64,000 nt of DNA from Bernardetiaceae bacterium (GCA_025056255.1 JANWVT010000005.1:67001-131000), one strand, 5' to 3'; counted from the stretch's first letter, positions 10,996-20,010 are shown. The notes: generated by a model not told the origin, from the sequence alone. Translations and numbers: made by a program.

Positions 10996-12009
10996 ATGCA
11001 AAAATATCATTTCTTTTGGTTGATAATGCAACTATTACTTTCCGGGTGCCAAAGTAGTTGTACTAGCCACTCTGACAATCGCTCTCACTCATCTGTTGCC
11101 AATTTGGAACCAGAAGTGCCCTATCCCACTGCGCAAGCACGTGTGCTATTGCCTGCCGGGGCTTTACTTGGAGAGGGAGCTTATTGGCATCATCAGCAAC
11201 AAAAACTTTGGTGGGTTGATATTGAACAAGGGAAACTACACATTTTCAACCCTGCTAATAGCAGTGTGCAAACCTATGAAATGGGGCGCCGCATAGGTAC
11301 TGTTGTGCCTGACAAAGCAGGCAATGCCATTGTAGCCCTCCAAGACGGTATTTTTCGCTATGAATTGGAAAGCCACCGCTTTCAGCTATTAGCTGCCCCC
11401 GAGAAGGATAAGCCCGGCAACCGCTTCAATGACGGCAAGTGTGACCCTCAAGGACGGCTCTGGGCGGGCACAATGGCTATTGATGCATCTGGCAAAAGTG
11501 GAGCATTGTACTGTCTGGAAGCTAACGGCAAAATCTCCAAAAAAATAGATAGTGTCGGTATTTCTAACGGAATTGTATGGACAGCCGACGGCTCAAAAAT
11601 GTACTATATCGATACTCCCACTCGGCAGGTGCGTGCTTATGACTACGACCCAGCCACAGGGACTATTCGCTTCAATCGAGTGGCAGTGCACATACCCGAC
11701 GGAGCAGGATACCCCGACGGTATGGCAATTGATGCACAAGGAATGATCTGGGTAGCTCTATGGGAAGGCAGCGGCATTATGCGCTACGACCCCTCAACAG
11801 GTAAACCGTTGCTCAAGGTAATCACACCCGGTGCATGGCGCGTTACTTCTTGTACCTTTGGAGGCAAGCAGTTAAATGAACTTTACATCACCACTGCTTC
11901 TATCGGATTGAATGAAGCACAAAAGCAACAGTATCCTAACAGTGGGCATTTGTTCATTATTCCATTAGACAGCATTCGTGGCGTGCCGCTGCCGGTTTTT
12001 GCTTACTAA
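10996..12009 (+). CDS. SMP-30/gluconolactonase/LRE family lipoprotein
   Basis: 337 residues. The N-terminus is a lipoprotein signal (MQKYHFFWLIMQLLLSGC, lipobox LLSGC), so the protein is probably anchored in the envelope. The rest is a six-bladed SMP-30 propeller with its divalent-metal ligands recognisable: Glu in GEGAYW, Asn in NRFNDGKCD, Asn in SNGIVW and Asp in YPDGMAID. Family members hydrolyse sugar lactones or related esters; the actual substrate is unknown. Its TAA stop overlaps the stop of the convergent MerR gene by 4 bp, so no terminator separates the two. Confidence 0.9.
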   Translation: MQKYHFFWLIMQLLLSGCQSSCTSHSDNRSHSSVANLEPEVPYPTAQARVLLPAGALLGEGAYWHHQQQKLWWVDIEQGKLHIFNPANSSVQTYEMGRRIGTVVPDKAGNAIVALQDGIFRYELESHRFQLLAAPEKDKPGNRFNDGKCDPQGRLWAGTMAIDASGKSGALYCLEANGKISKKIDSVGISNGIVWTADGSKMYYIDTPTRQVRAYDYDPATGTIRFNRVAVHIPDGAGYPDGMAIDAQGMIWVALWEGSGIMRYDPSTGKPLLKVITPGAWRVTSCTFGGKQLNELYITTASIGLNEAQKQQYPNSGHLFIIPLDSIRGVPLPVFAY

Positions 12010-12902
12010 TTGGCGTACTTTAAATTTTCGACAAATTCAATCAAATCTCTTATCTGATTGATAATAGTAGCATTATCGGAAACTTGGATATCCTGCCCTA
12101 CTACCTGATAGCCACTTAGCAATAAATGCGCTTGCGGGAAGCGTTTACACAACGCATCTACATAAGCCTGAACAGTATCCTCAGGTGGTACAGAGGTAAT
12201 TACGGTGAGCAAATAGTCGGGCTTGTGGATATCATACACTTGTGCTAAATCGCTCAAAGGAGTGCTCTGTCCTAAGTAAATTACCTTGTGCCCCCGCGAT
12301 TTGATGATGTAATAACTAAACAGCAAGCTAATTTCGTGCAGTTCGCCTTCTGGCAAAAATAGCATAAACTTTTTCTGATAAGGACGTGCTTCAAATTGTC
12401 CGTCTATGGCTACAATAATTTTTTGGCGGATTAAATTGGTGATAAAGTGTTCTTGTGCCGGATTGATGGCATCGGTTGTCCAAAGGGTGCCAATTTTGAC
12501 CAAAAACGGGTAGATGATATTCATCATCGTTTTCTCAAACCCGTATTGCAAAATGTTGGTAGCCATGATTTTCTCAAATTGCGCTTCGTCCAAGTCTATC
12601 ATGGCAAGGGTAAGGGCGTTAATCTGATTATCATAACTACCCGACTTGTGAATAGTCTCCATCACTTTGGCACGAATTTCTTCGTGGCTCATGCGGGCTA
12701 TTTTGGATATTTTGATGCCATGATTATTTAGCAAAGCGATATTGAGCATCATTTTCAGTTCCGAAGTGCTGTAAAGCCTAATGTTTGTATCGGTACGCTC
12801 TGGTTTAAGAATACCATATCGCTGCTCCCACATCCTGATGGTATGTGCTTTAATACCCGTCAGGTTTTCTAAGTCTTTAATAGAATAGCTGCTCACGTTC
12901 AT
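12006..12902 (-). CDS. MerR-family regulator with a B12-binding domain (CarH/LitR-like)
   Basis: 298 residues. Residues 1-70 are a MerR winged helix (YSIKDLENLTGIKAHTIRMW, then RYGILKPERTDTNIRLYS). Residues about 80-165 form the helical cap and carry the W-x9-E-H signature (W141, E151, H152) that in CarH contacts adenosylcobalamin. Residues 175-298 are a Rossmann B12-binding domain with E187-x-H189, the His being the expected lower axial cobalt ligand, then GHKVIYLGQSTP. In CarH/LitR, light breaks the Co-C bond and releases DNA. All key residues are kept, so a B12 photoreceptor-repressor is a well-supported inference, although vitamin B12 or redox sensing without light is also possible. No carotenoid genes are nearby. 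The ATG at 12902 is preferred over a TTG at 12914. Confidence 0.9.
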   Translation of the reverse strand: MNVSSYSIKDLENLTGIKAHTIRMWEQRYGILKPERTDTNIRLYSTSELKMMLNIALLNNHGIKISKIARMSHEEIRAKVMETIHKSGSYDNQINALTLAMIDLDEAQFEKIMATNILQYGFEKTMMNIIYPFLVKIGTLWTTDAINPAQEHFITNLIRQKIIVAIDGQFEARPYQKKFMLFLPEGELHEISLLFSYYIIKSRGHKVIYLGQSTPLSDLAQVYDIHKPDYLLTVITSVPPEDTVQAYVDALCKRFPQAHLLLSGYQVVGQDIQVSDNATIINQIRDLIEFVENLKYAN

Positions 12903-13409
12903 ACCCAAGTCCAATCAGAGCGCTTATCTTTTATAAGCCGCTTGTTAGTAAAAGTTTGATGAAAGTTTAAAGTGCAAGCGTTTTTTCTTGCTCTATTAGT
13001 ACAACATACCTACAAGCAAATTGTTTAACGAAATGATGCTTTTAAAAATTATTTCTCGGTTACCAAAGACAAGTGCTACTGCTATTCAATCTGCGGCGCC
13101 ATATATGCCTCAAAGGCGCTAAACAAGCCCAAGTTTATAGTACGCACAGGCACACTATAAAGCAACCCAAAAGAACATTATTTTACAAACTACCTAAACA
13201 AAATTACATAAATTTTGGGGCGTAAGTAAAATTTTTTGCATCACCATTGGGTTTAGTGTTGCAATAGCTAACTATCGTTTTGCAAGCAAGGGTGCATGCA
13301 AACGTTTAGCTGAATTACATTGCTGCTTTGCTCACTAAAACACTGGCTGTCATTATTCTTTTTTTGGGATTGAGCCGAAAATGGTGTTCCACAAGCTCGC
13401 GCCAGTAGT
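12903..13409. other. Long AT-rich spacer upstream of the MerR regulator
   Basis: About 500 bp without a credible gene. It contains a possible -7 element for the regulator (TAATTTTG on the minus strand, 13206-13199) and two inverted repeats described separately. No clear terminator for the GH63-like gene was found. Confidence 0.5.
13134..13161. promoter_or_regulatory. Inverted repeat, possible operator of the B12-MerR regulator
   Basis: TTTATAGT (13134-13141) and ACTATAAA (13154-13161) form an 8-bp perfect inverted repeat with a 12-nt spacer, about 230 bp before the regulator start. A second pair, GCGCC (13096-13100) and GGCGC (13115-13119), lies next to it. MerR proteins bind such dyads, but the link is inference only. 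Confidence 0.3.
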
Positions 13410-16076
13410 TTAAAAATTGCCAATTAAAGCAGCTACTAGCCCTGTCCACCCACACTGATGTGAAGCCCCGAGCCCTCTTCCTGTGTCGCCATCGAAGTAT
13501 TCGTAGAATAAGATGTAGTCGCGGAAATGGGGGTCTTGTTGCATTTTTTTGTTATTGCCAAAGATAACTCTTTCACCTTTTTCATTTCTGGTGAATAGTC
13601 TGATTAGGCGTTTTTTCAAATCCTCGGCAATTTCTTTGAGTGTGTGCATATTGCCACTTCCGGTGGGGTATTCAAATGTTTGCGTGTCGCCGTAGTAGTC
13701 ATAAAATTTCAGCAACGACTCAATGATGAGATAATTGATTGGAAACCACACCGGACCGCGCCAATTAGAATTACCGCCAAACATAGATGAATCGGATTCG
13801 CCGGGCAAGTATTCTACTGTGTAGGCGCGGTCTTTGAAATAGTAAACATATGGATGTTTCTGATGATATTTAGACAGGGAACGAATACCGTAGTCGGAAA
13901 GGAACTCTTCGGGGTCTAACAGGCGGCGCAAAATGCACTTGAGGCGGTGTATGCGCAAAAGGGATAGCATGCGGCTTTCTCCGCGCCCAAGTTGATACCA
14001 GCGAGAAATGAGGCTTGCAGCAGAAGGTTTATTGCGCAGCACCCACTCCAACCGGCGGCGGAAGTCTGGCAGTTTTTCAATGAGCTCAGGGGTTAGCACT
14101 TCTACTGCCACAATGGGCATAATGCCTACAATAGAGCGCACTTTGAGGTGGTGACTGCGATGATTAGCAGGATGAAGGATATCGTAGTAAAATTCGTCTT
14201 CTTCGTCCCAAAGGTCTATGTGTTCTGAGCCCATGTTGAACATAGCCGCTGCAATAGCCAAAAAGTGCTCAAAAAATTTAGATGCCATTTCTTGGTAATA
14301 AGGCTTAATCTGCGCCAGTTCTAAGGCGATTCGCAGCATATTGAGGCAATACATAGCCATCCAACTAGTAGCATCGGCTTGTTCCAAATAACCACCCATA
14401 GGTAGGCTTGTACTGCTGCGGTCGAACACGCCAATATTGTCTAATCCTAAGAAGCCTCCTTCAAAAAGATTATTGCCTTCGCGGTCTTTCTGGTTAATCC
14501 ACCACGTGAAATTCATTAACAGTTTTTGAAACACAATTGATAAAAACTCTGTGTCGCCAACACCATTGTTAGCCTCTTTTTCTATATTGTAAACTTTCCA
14601 TGCACCCCAAGCATGAACAGGTGGATTAACGTCGCTAAAATGCCATTCATAAGCGGGGATTTGCCCGTTGGGGTGCATGTAGTACTCTCTGAGCATTAGT
14701 ACCAATTGTCGTTTGGCAAATGCAGGGTCTATTTTGGCAATAGGGACGCAGTGAAACGCTAAATCCCATGCTGCATACCAAGGGTATTCCCACTTGTCGG
14801 GCATGGAAATGAGGTTAGAGTTATACAAGTGTTTCCATTTGTGGTTGCGTCCGGTTTTGCGTTCTTCGGGCAGGTTGTTGCCATGAATGGGGTCGCCGTT
14901 CAGCCATTGTTCTACGTTGTAGTAATAGTATTGTTTGTTCCACATCATGCCAGCAAAGGCTTGCCGTTGGATATCAAAAAGTTCGGTGTTGTGTTCAAGT
15001 CCTTTTTGAATGTCTTCGTAGAAAAGGTCTGCCTCATACTTGCGGAGGTTAAAAATATTGTCGAAATTGTGAAAGGGCTCTTGTAGCGACACATGGTTGC
15101 ACAAGCGCAAACGGATGGTGTGGCTTTTGCCAGCTACAATAACAGTAGGATAGTGCAGGGCTGCCTTAGTGCCTTTTTGTTCAGGGTTTTTAAATCGCTT
15201 GTCACCAGTAACGATATAGTCGTTGATAGCGTCTTTGGGAAAGGGTCGGTCAGGTTTAACTGCATCGGCTAAGTGGCGCAAACGGCGGTGATTGGTTTCG
15301 TTTTCACAAAACAACAGCTCTGGCTTGCCCTCGTAGTATAGCCGCAACTCTCCTATATTTTTATGATGAATATGTAGGCATTTGTCTTCAGGGTCGGCAA
15401 ACAAGGTTGGCTTGTACTTCCATTCCCAAGTTTCATAGCCCCACGACCATGTGTTGCGGAACCAAACAGTAGGTAAAAAATGCAACACAGCATCGGTGTC
15501 GCCGCGATTGATAGCGGTTACTCTAATCAGGATATCCTCGGGCTCGGCTTTGGCGTATTCAATGAAAATATCGAAATAGGCGTTGTTGTCAAATATGCCC
15601 GTATCCATGAGTTCATACTCGGGTTCTTTGCGGCTGCGGCGTTTATTTTCCTCCACTAGTTGCTCATACGGAAATCTGCTTTGTGGATATTTGTAAAGCA
15701 TTTTCATGTATGAATGAGTGGGCGTGGAGTCGAGGTAGTAGTACAGTTCTTTTACGTCCTCGCCATGGTTGCCTTCATGATTGCCCAGTCCAAAGAGGCG
15801 TTCTTTGATAATAGCGTCTTTGCCGTTCCAGAAAGCATGTGCTAAGCAGACGGTTTGTTTTGTGTCTGAAAAACCTCCGATGCCATCTTCGCCCCAACGA
15901 TAGGCTTTGCTACGTGCCATATCATGTGTAATGTATCCCCATGCATAACCGTGTTGGCTGTAGTCTTCTCGAACAGTTCCCCATTGTCTTTCAGAAAGGT
16001 AAGGTCCCCAACGTTTCCAACCAGTATTATTATGAGTAATTTTCAGACGAAGCGCTTCTGGATTATTAGCTGTCAT
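13410..16076 (-). CDS. GH63-like glucosidase
   Basis: 888 residues with no signal peptide, so probably cytoplasmic. The sequence matches the long bacterial glucosidase family related to GH63/MGH1: N-terminal WGPYLSERQWGTVREDY and WGEDGIGGFSDTKQ, a beta-rich region (DIFIEYAKAEPEDILIRVTA), and a C-terminal (alpha/alpha)6-barrel with ISMPDKWEYPWYAAWDLAFH, GGFLGLDNIGVFDRS and GGNSNWRGPVWFPINYLIIE. The Asp in YAAWD and acidic residues in the barrel are candidate catalytic groups. Family members act on alpha-glucosides such as mannosylglycerate-type or kojibiose-like linkages, so the substrate stays open. It is divergent from the VanX-type gene. No sugar-transport genes are adjacent. Confidence 0.88.
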   Translation of the reverse strand: MTANNPEALRLKITHNNTGWKRWGPYLSERQWGTVREDYSQHGYAWGYITHDMARSKAYRWGEDGIGGFSDTKQTVCLAHAFWNGKDAIIKERLFGLGNHEGNHGEDVKELYYYLDSTPTHSYMKMLYKYPQSRFPYEQLVEENKRRSRKEPEYELMDTGIFDNNAYFDIFIEYAKAEPEDILIRVTAINRGDTDAVLHFLPTVWFRNTWSWGYETWEWKYKPTLFADPEDKCLHIHHKNIGELRLYYEGKPELLFCENETNHRRLRHLADAVKPDRPFPKDAINDYIVTGDKRFKNPEQKGTKAALHYPTVIVAGKSHTIRLRLCNHVSLQEPFHNFDNIFNLRKYEADLFYEDIQKGLEHNTELFDIQRQAFAGMMWNKQYYYYNVEQWLNGDPIHGNNLPEERKTGRNHKWKHLYNSNLISMPDKWEYPWYAAWDLAFHCVPIAKIDPAFAKRQLVLMLREYYMHPNGQIPAYEWHFSDVNPPVHAWGAWKVYNIEKEANNGVGDTEFLSIVFQKLLMNFTWWINQKDREGNNLFEGGFLGLDNIGVFDRSSTSLPMGGYLEQADATSWMAMYCLNMLRIALELAQIKPYYQEMASKFFEHFLAIAAAMFNMGSEHIDLWDEEDEFYYDILHPANHRSHHLKVRSIVGIMPIVAVEVLTPELIEKLPDFRRRLEWVLRNKPSAASLISRWYQLGRGESRMLSLLRIHRLKCILRRLLDPEEFLSDYGIRSLSKYHQKHPYVYYFKDRAYTVEYLPGESDSSMFGGNSNWRGPVWFPINYLIIESLLKFYDYYGDTQTFEYPTGSGNMHTLKEIAEDLKKRLIRLFTRNEKGERVIFGNNKKMQQDPHFRDYILFYEYFDGDTGRGLGASHQCGWTGLVAALIGNF

Positions 16077-16096
16077 GTGTTGAAAGATTGTTGATA

Positions 16097-16104
16097 CAAA
16101 TATA
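16097..16104 (-). promoter_or_regulatory. Candidate -7 element of the GH63-like gene
   Basis: TATATTTG on the minus strand fits TAnnTTTG exactly, 21 bp before the start codon at 16076. A TTG 15 bp further upstream is a poorly spaced -33 candidate. Confidence 0.5.
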
Positions 16105-16170
16105 AAAAGCAGATGAGCTCAATTGGTGATAGTTTGCGCATATTTACGGAAATTCCTAGGTTTTAAACAA

Positions 16171-16806
16171 ATGAAGCATTTGATTAATGTATGGATGCTG
16201 TTGGCATTTACAAACAGCTACTGGGCAATTGCACAACCAAACTTGCAAGGGCGATATGCTGCAAGGCTCGATACGTCTTGGGTAGAACTGCTCAAATTAG
16301 ACTCTACTTTTGTGTTAGATGTAAAATATGCTACGCAAAACAATTTCACGGGCGAGGTGCTTTATGATTGTGGAAAAGTTTTTTTGCGGAGAAAAGTAGC
16401 GGAGGATTTGGTCCAAGCGCATCAGACCGTAAAAGCACAGGGATATCGCATGAAGATTTTTGACGGATATCGTCCTCTTTCTGTACAGTGGCGTATGTGG
16501 CAAAAAACACCCAACAAAAACTATGTGGCAGACCCGCGCAAAGGCTCGATGCACAACCGCGGCTGTGCAGTAGATTTAACACTAGTAGATGCCTCCGGAA
16601 AAGAGCTCGATATGGGAACCCCCTACGATTTTTTTGGCAAAGAAGCCCATTTAGACTACCCACACAACAGGCAAGTACAAGAAAACCGAAAGATATTGCA
16701 AAATGCTATGAAAAAGCATAACTTCCGTACTATTAAAACAGAATGGTGGCATTTCTCGCACCGCAACCTATATCCAATCAGTAATTTTCCACTTCCTTGT
16801 CAATAG
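16171..16806 (+). CDS. D-alanyl-D-alanine dipeptidase (VanX/DdpX family, M15D)
   Basis: About 211 residues starting at the ATG at 16171, which gives a signal peptide (MKHLINVWMLLAFTNSYWAI, cleaved near AQP). It is a zinc dipeptidase of the M15 family: DGYRPLSVQWRMW, the zinc motif S-x-H-x-x-G-x-x-x-D in SMHNRGCAVDLTL, and EWWHF with the catalytic Glu and third zinc ligand near the C-terminus. Such enzymes split D-Ala-D-Ala and help recycle peptidoglycan peptides in the periplasm. There are no vanH or vanA ligase genes next to it, so a role in glycopeptide resistance is not supported. Confidence 0.92.
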   Translation: MKHLINVWMLLAFTNSYWAIAQPNLQGRYAARLDTSWVELLKLDSTFVLDVKYATQNNFTGEVLYDCGKVFLRRKVAEDLVQAHQTVKAQGYRMKIFDGYRPLSVQWRMWQKTPNKNYVADPRKGSMHNRGCAVDLTLVDASGKELDMGTPYDFFGKEAHLDYPHNRQVQENRKILQNAMKKHNFRTIKTEWWHFSHRNLYPISNFPLPCQ

Positions 16807-16828
16807 TTTCAACAATCGGTTTTGTAAG

Positions 16829-17998
16829 ATGTCATCATTATTGAAAAACATTAGCACATGCTTAGCTCTGGCAAGCATACTGGCTTGCAGCAATGCGGAA
16901 AAAGTAAAGAACGACTCCGTACCTGTCTCCGAGCCGCACCCTTTCGACAAGAAGTTGCCGTTAGAGAGAATTAAACTGCCGAAAGGATTTACCATTAGCG
17001 TTTACGCCGAAGTACCCAATGCTCGGTCTATGTGCCTTTCTCCTTCGGGGATTCTGTACGTAGGCAATCGGCAAGGGGATAAAGTGTATGCTGTTATCGA
17101 CAAAGACAAAGACTTCCGCGCCGATGAGGTAAAAGTAATTGCCTCGGGTTTAGACATGCCAAACGGAGTAGCTTTTCGCAATGGCAGTTTGTATGTGGCA
17201 GAAGTAAGCCGCATTTTGCGCTTCGACAACATCGAGGCTCATTTAGACAACCCTCCTAAGCCAGTGGTGGTGTACGATAAGTTTCCAACTGACAAACATC
17301 ATGGCTGGAAATTTATTGCCTTCGGACCCGACGATAAGCTTTACGTGCCAGTAGGTGCGCCCTGTAATATTTGCGAACGCTTAGACAAGCCCATTTATTC
17401 CACCATTACCCGCATCAACCCCGACGGAACGGGCTTTGAAATCTACGCACACGGCATCCGCAATAGTGTAGGCTTCACATGGCACCCCAACAGCAAAGAC
17501 CTTTGGTTCACCAGCAACGGACGAGATATGATGGGCGACGACATCCCCGGCGATGTACTCCATCATGTGCCGCGAGCTGGCATGCACTTTGGGTATCCCT
17601 ATTGCCATCAGGGCAATATCCCCGACCCTGAGTTTGGCAAAAAACGCCCTTGCTCCGACTTTCCACCACCTACGCAAGTGCTCGGTGCCCATGTAGCAGC
17701 CTTGGGCTGCCGATTTTACGATGGCAACATGTTTCCCGACACCTACAAAAAACATCTGTTCATTGCAGAACATGGCTCCTGGAATCGTTCTAAAAAATCG
17801 GGCTATCGCGTTACTTGGGTGCGCATTACCCCCGACAACCGCTCTGCTGGCTATGAGCCTTTTGCAGAAGGCTGGCTGGATGAAGCCACTGACCAAGCAT
17901 GGGGGCGCCCCGTAGATGTGCAACTGCTACCCGATGGCTCTATGTTAGTCTCCGATGACTACGCCAACGTAATCTATCGGATTGCTTATAAAGGGTAA
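16829..17998 (+). CDS. PQQ-type sugar (glucose/sorbosone) dehydrogenase lipoprotein
   Basis: 389 residues. Lipoprotein signal MSSLLKNISTCLALASILAC with lipobox SILAC, then a six-bladed GDH-like propeller: GFTISVYAEVPNARSMCLSP, DMPNGVAFRNGSLYVAE, KHHGWKFIAFGPDDKLYVPV, HGIRNSVGFTWHP, FTSNGRDMMGDDIPGD and FIAEHGSWNRSKKSGYRV. This is the sorbosone dehydrogenase/soluble glucose dehydrogenase B family, periplasmic aldose oxidation using PQQ. Whether this organism makes PQQ is not shown here, and many Bacteroidetes members have no tested activity. It begins 22 bp after the VanX-type gene and may be co-transcribed with it. A terminator follows. Confidence 0.9.
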   Translation: MSSLLKNISTCLALASILACSNAEKVKNDSVPVSEPHPFDKKLPLERIKLPKGFTISVYAEVPNARSMCLSPSGILYVGNRQGDKVYAVIDKDKDFRADEVKVIASGLDMPNGVAFRNGSLYVAEVSRILRFDNIEAHLDNPPKPVVVYDKFPTDKHHGWKFIAFGPDDKLYVPVGAPCNICERLDKPIYSTITRINPDGTGFEIYAHGIRNSVGFTWHPNSKDLWFTSNGRDMMGDDIPGDVLHHVPRAGMHFGYPYCHQGNIPDPEFGKKRPCSDFPPPTQVLGAHVAALGCRFYDGNMFPDTYKKHLFIAEHGSWNRSKKSGYRVTWVRITPDNRSAGYEPFAEGWLDEATDQAWGRPVDVQLLPDGSMLVSDDYANVIYRIAYKG

Positions 17999-18021
17999 TT
18001 TGCTTAGCCGTTGGCAATACC

Positions 18022-18057
18022 AAACCTTGTGGACATAACCCGAGTCCGCAAGGTTTT
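18022..18057 (+). terminator. Terminator after the sugar dehydrogenase gene
   Basis: AAACCTTG (18022-18029) pairs with CAAGGTTT (18049-18056), continued by GGAC/GTCC (18031-18034 with 18044-18047) after a single-base bulge on each side. It ends in a short T run. The remaining ~220 bp up to 18278 hold nothing recognisable. Confidence 0.75.
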
Positions 18058-18278
18058 GTATTAACGAAATGCTGCTGTTGCACATATGGAAAACGTACAT
18101 GCCTGCACACACGCAGCGGTAAAAAGATTTTGGAGCGCAGAGGGCAGTAAACTCCGAAATTTGAAACGCTCAATCCAAATTCCTTATGCGGCTGTTTCAT
18201 CTCCACGAAGCAAAGGTGGGTGAAGGCTGACAAGGCAAGTTTACTTGGCACACAAGTACTCAACAAGCCGCCCAATGG

Positions 18279-19397
18279 TCAATAGACCTTCACTTGGAAA
18301 ATAAAATCCTGCATTTTTTTCAACTGTGCAGTGCGTTTCTGTCCAGCAAGTTTACTTTGCTTAGGCAAATCGAACAGCTCGTCTAACTGCTCAGGAAGAC
18401 TGTCTTTCAAAGTTCGCCAAACAGTAGAAGATTTGAGCGCAAAGGCAACTCCTTCTGCACCAGACAGCTTGCCCGATACTACGCCAATGATATTTCCGCT
18501 GTCGTCGAATACAGGGCTACCGCTATTACCCGGATTGACTGGAATAGAAATCTGGTAGGCAATAGAATCTCCTTCAAAACCTGTGCGTGCACTAATGCTT
18601 CCCTCGCCATACACAATATCATTTTTAGGATACGCCAAGGTAAATACCTCTTCTCCTAAATCTACTGTGCCCTTTTTAAGGGTGTATGGAATTTTTCCGA
18701 AAGAGCGGAAAGTGCTGTCTGTAATTTTGAGGACAGCCAAGTCGGTGCGTTCATCGCCAAAAGCGAGTTCTACCTTGTAGCGCAAGCCGGGCTGCGTAGT
18801 GGACTCAATGAAAACTGAATCGGCTTTGGCTACCAAATGATAACTGGTAATCAGATGTCCTTTTTCTGAAATAGCAAAACAAGTTCCTTCAAAGCGCTGC
18901 GGGGCTGTCATGGTGCGCGGCGCAAATCGGCTAAGGGTGTCTTTGCTGTTTTTAATGTCGCGTTTAATTTGGTCTAATTCGCGACGCAACAGTTTAAGGC
19001 TGCTTTGTTGGCTACGTTCCATATTCCTCAGGTAGCCGAGAGTAAACAAGGTGCTCAGTACAGTAATTAAAGCTACGCTGGCTGCTATGGCAATAGTGGG
19101 TAAGTATTTGGAAACGTAATGACGCCATATTTGTCGGTTTTTATAGACTTTAAGAGCAGCTTGCTGTTCGATGGGGTCTATTGCTGCATGGAATTGGTCG
19201 AGTTTGGTACGAAGCAGGCGGCGTTCTTTCAGTTCGTCCAAATAATTTCTAATTTGCTGATAATCAGCAACTTGCTGAGCTAATATAGGGTTTTCGGCAA
19301 GTTCTTTTTCAAAGGCAAGATACTCGCCAGCCTCCATATCGCCTTCTACATATCGTTCAATTTTGCTCCAAACCAAAAATTGCTCATCAGTCTTCAT
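18279..19397 (-). CDS. Anti-sigma-like membrane protein with a periplasmic trypsin/HtrA-like protease domain
   Basis: 372 residues in four parts. Residues 1-98 are cytoplasmic and resemble the N-terminus of Bacteroidetes anti-sigma factors (IERYVEGDMEAGEYLAFEKE, then LAENPILAQQVADY). Residues 99-121 are one membrane helix. Residues 125-157 are a probable coiled coil. Residues 165-330 form a trypsin-like fold with the complete triad: H187 in TSYHLV, D219 in ERTDLAVLKI, and S292 in GNSGSP, plus IIGVVSGKLSGAEGVAFA. No PDZ domain is present, unlike DegP/DegS. Its ATG overlaps the stop of the ECF sigma gene (ATGA, 19397-19394), so the two are translationally coupled. The inferred role is a sigma-sequestering regulator that senses or processes envelope targets; this combined function is a prediction. 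Confidence 0.88.
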   Translation of the reverse strand: MKTDEQFLVWSKIERYVEGDMEAGEYLAFEKELAENPILAQQVADYQQIRNYLDELKERRLLRTKLDQFHAAIDPIEQQAALKVYKNRQIWRHYVSKYLPTIAIAASVALITVLSTLFTLGYLRNMERSQQSSLKLLRRELDQIKRDIKNSKDTLSRFAPRTMTAPQRFEGTCFAISEKGHLITSYHLVAKADSVFIESTTQPGLRYKVELAFGDERTDLAVLKITDSTFRSFGKIPYTLKKGTVDLGEEVFTLAYPKNDIVYGEGSISARTGFEGDSIAYQISIPVNPGNSGSPVFDDSGNIIGVVSGKLSGAEGVAFALKSSTVWRTLKDSLPEQLDELFDLPKQSKLAGQKRTAQLKKMQDFIFQVKVY

Positions 19398-19948
19398 TTC
19401 AGCTCATTAATTATTTTCTTTAAGCGGTTAAAGCATTTGTATTTCTGTGTTTTAGCATTGTCAGCATTGGTATAGCCCATTTTTTCAGCTATTTCAGCCA
19501 TGCTCATTTCATGCAAATAGTAGTCTTCCAAAATAGTACGACAGGGTTCGCCTAAGCGTTGCATAGCTGATTCTACCATTACTAGCCGTGCTTCTCGTTC
19601 TATGCTGACACTATCTTCTACAAAAGGGATAAACTCCTCAATATCTTTTAAATCTGTTTTAATTTTTTTTGCCTGCAGGCGTTTTAACCAGTGGTTGCGG
19701 CTAACTGAGTACAGAAAGGTTTTAATGCTGCATCGCAACTGGAAATCAGGGCGCTGTACGTTTTCATACAGTACGATAAAAGCTTCCTGATAAACATCTT
19801 TGGCTTCATCTTCTGTGCCATTGTTTAGTACTACTAAGTGTAGTACCATCGGAAAATGAAGTTTATACAGGCGGCTCATAACTGCCTCATCGTTTTCTCG
19901 AAGAGCTTTAATAAAAGTCTCTTCATTAAGCAAGGCAGTTCTTTTCAT
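19394..19948 (-). CDS. ECF-type RNA polymerase sigma factor
   Basis: 184 residues from the ATG at 19948; an alternative ATG at 19960 adds four residues. Region 2 is visible (LYKLHFPMVLHLVVLNNGTE, DVYQEAFIVLYENV, IKTFLYSVSRNHWLKRL) and region 4 has the helix-turn-helix LHEMSMAEIAEKMGYTNADN. These are the two conserved domains of extracytoplasmic-function sigma factors, which direct polymerase to stress or envelope genes. The linker (DLKDIEEFIPFVEDSVSIER) is acidic. The downstream anti-sigma/protease gene starts inside its stop codon. It is divergent from queG with an 86-bp spacer. The cognate promoter cannot be identified from this window. Confidence 0.95.
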   Translation of the reverse strand: MKRTALLNEETFIKALRENDEAVMSRLYKLHFPMVLHLVVLNNGTEDEAKDVYQEAFIVLYENVQRPDFQLRCSIKTFLYSVSRNHWLKRLQAKKIKTDLKDIEEFIPFVEDSVSIEREARLVMVESAMQRLGEPCRTILEDYYLHEMSMAEIAEKMGYTNADNAKTQKYKCFNRLKKIINELK

Positions 19949-20010
19949 TACTCTTTCCATTAATACGTTTCAATCGAAATAAGTAACCCCCAAAGAAAAA
20001 ACTTTTGTCA

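Noticed and set aside
16171-16806. Part of a vancomycin-resistance cluster
   Set aside because: No VanH dehydrogenase, VanA/B ligase or VanRS genes are next to it; housekeeping VanX-like dipeptidases are common.
17381-17923. A 180-codon minus-strand frame
   Set aside because: Antisense to the sugar dehydrogenase gene; the plus-strand frame has full family motifs.
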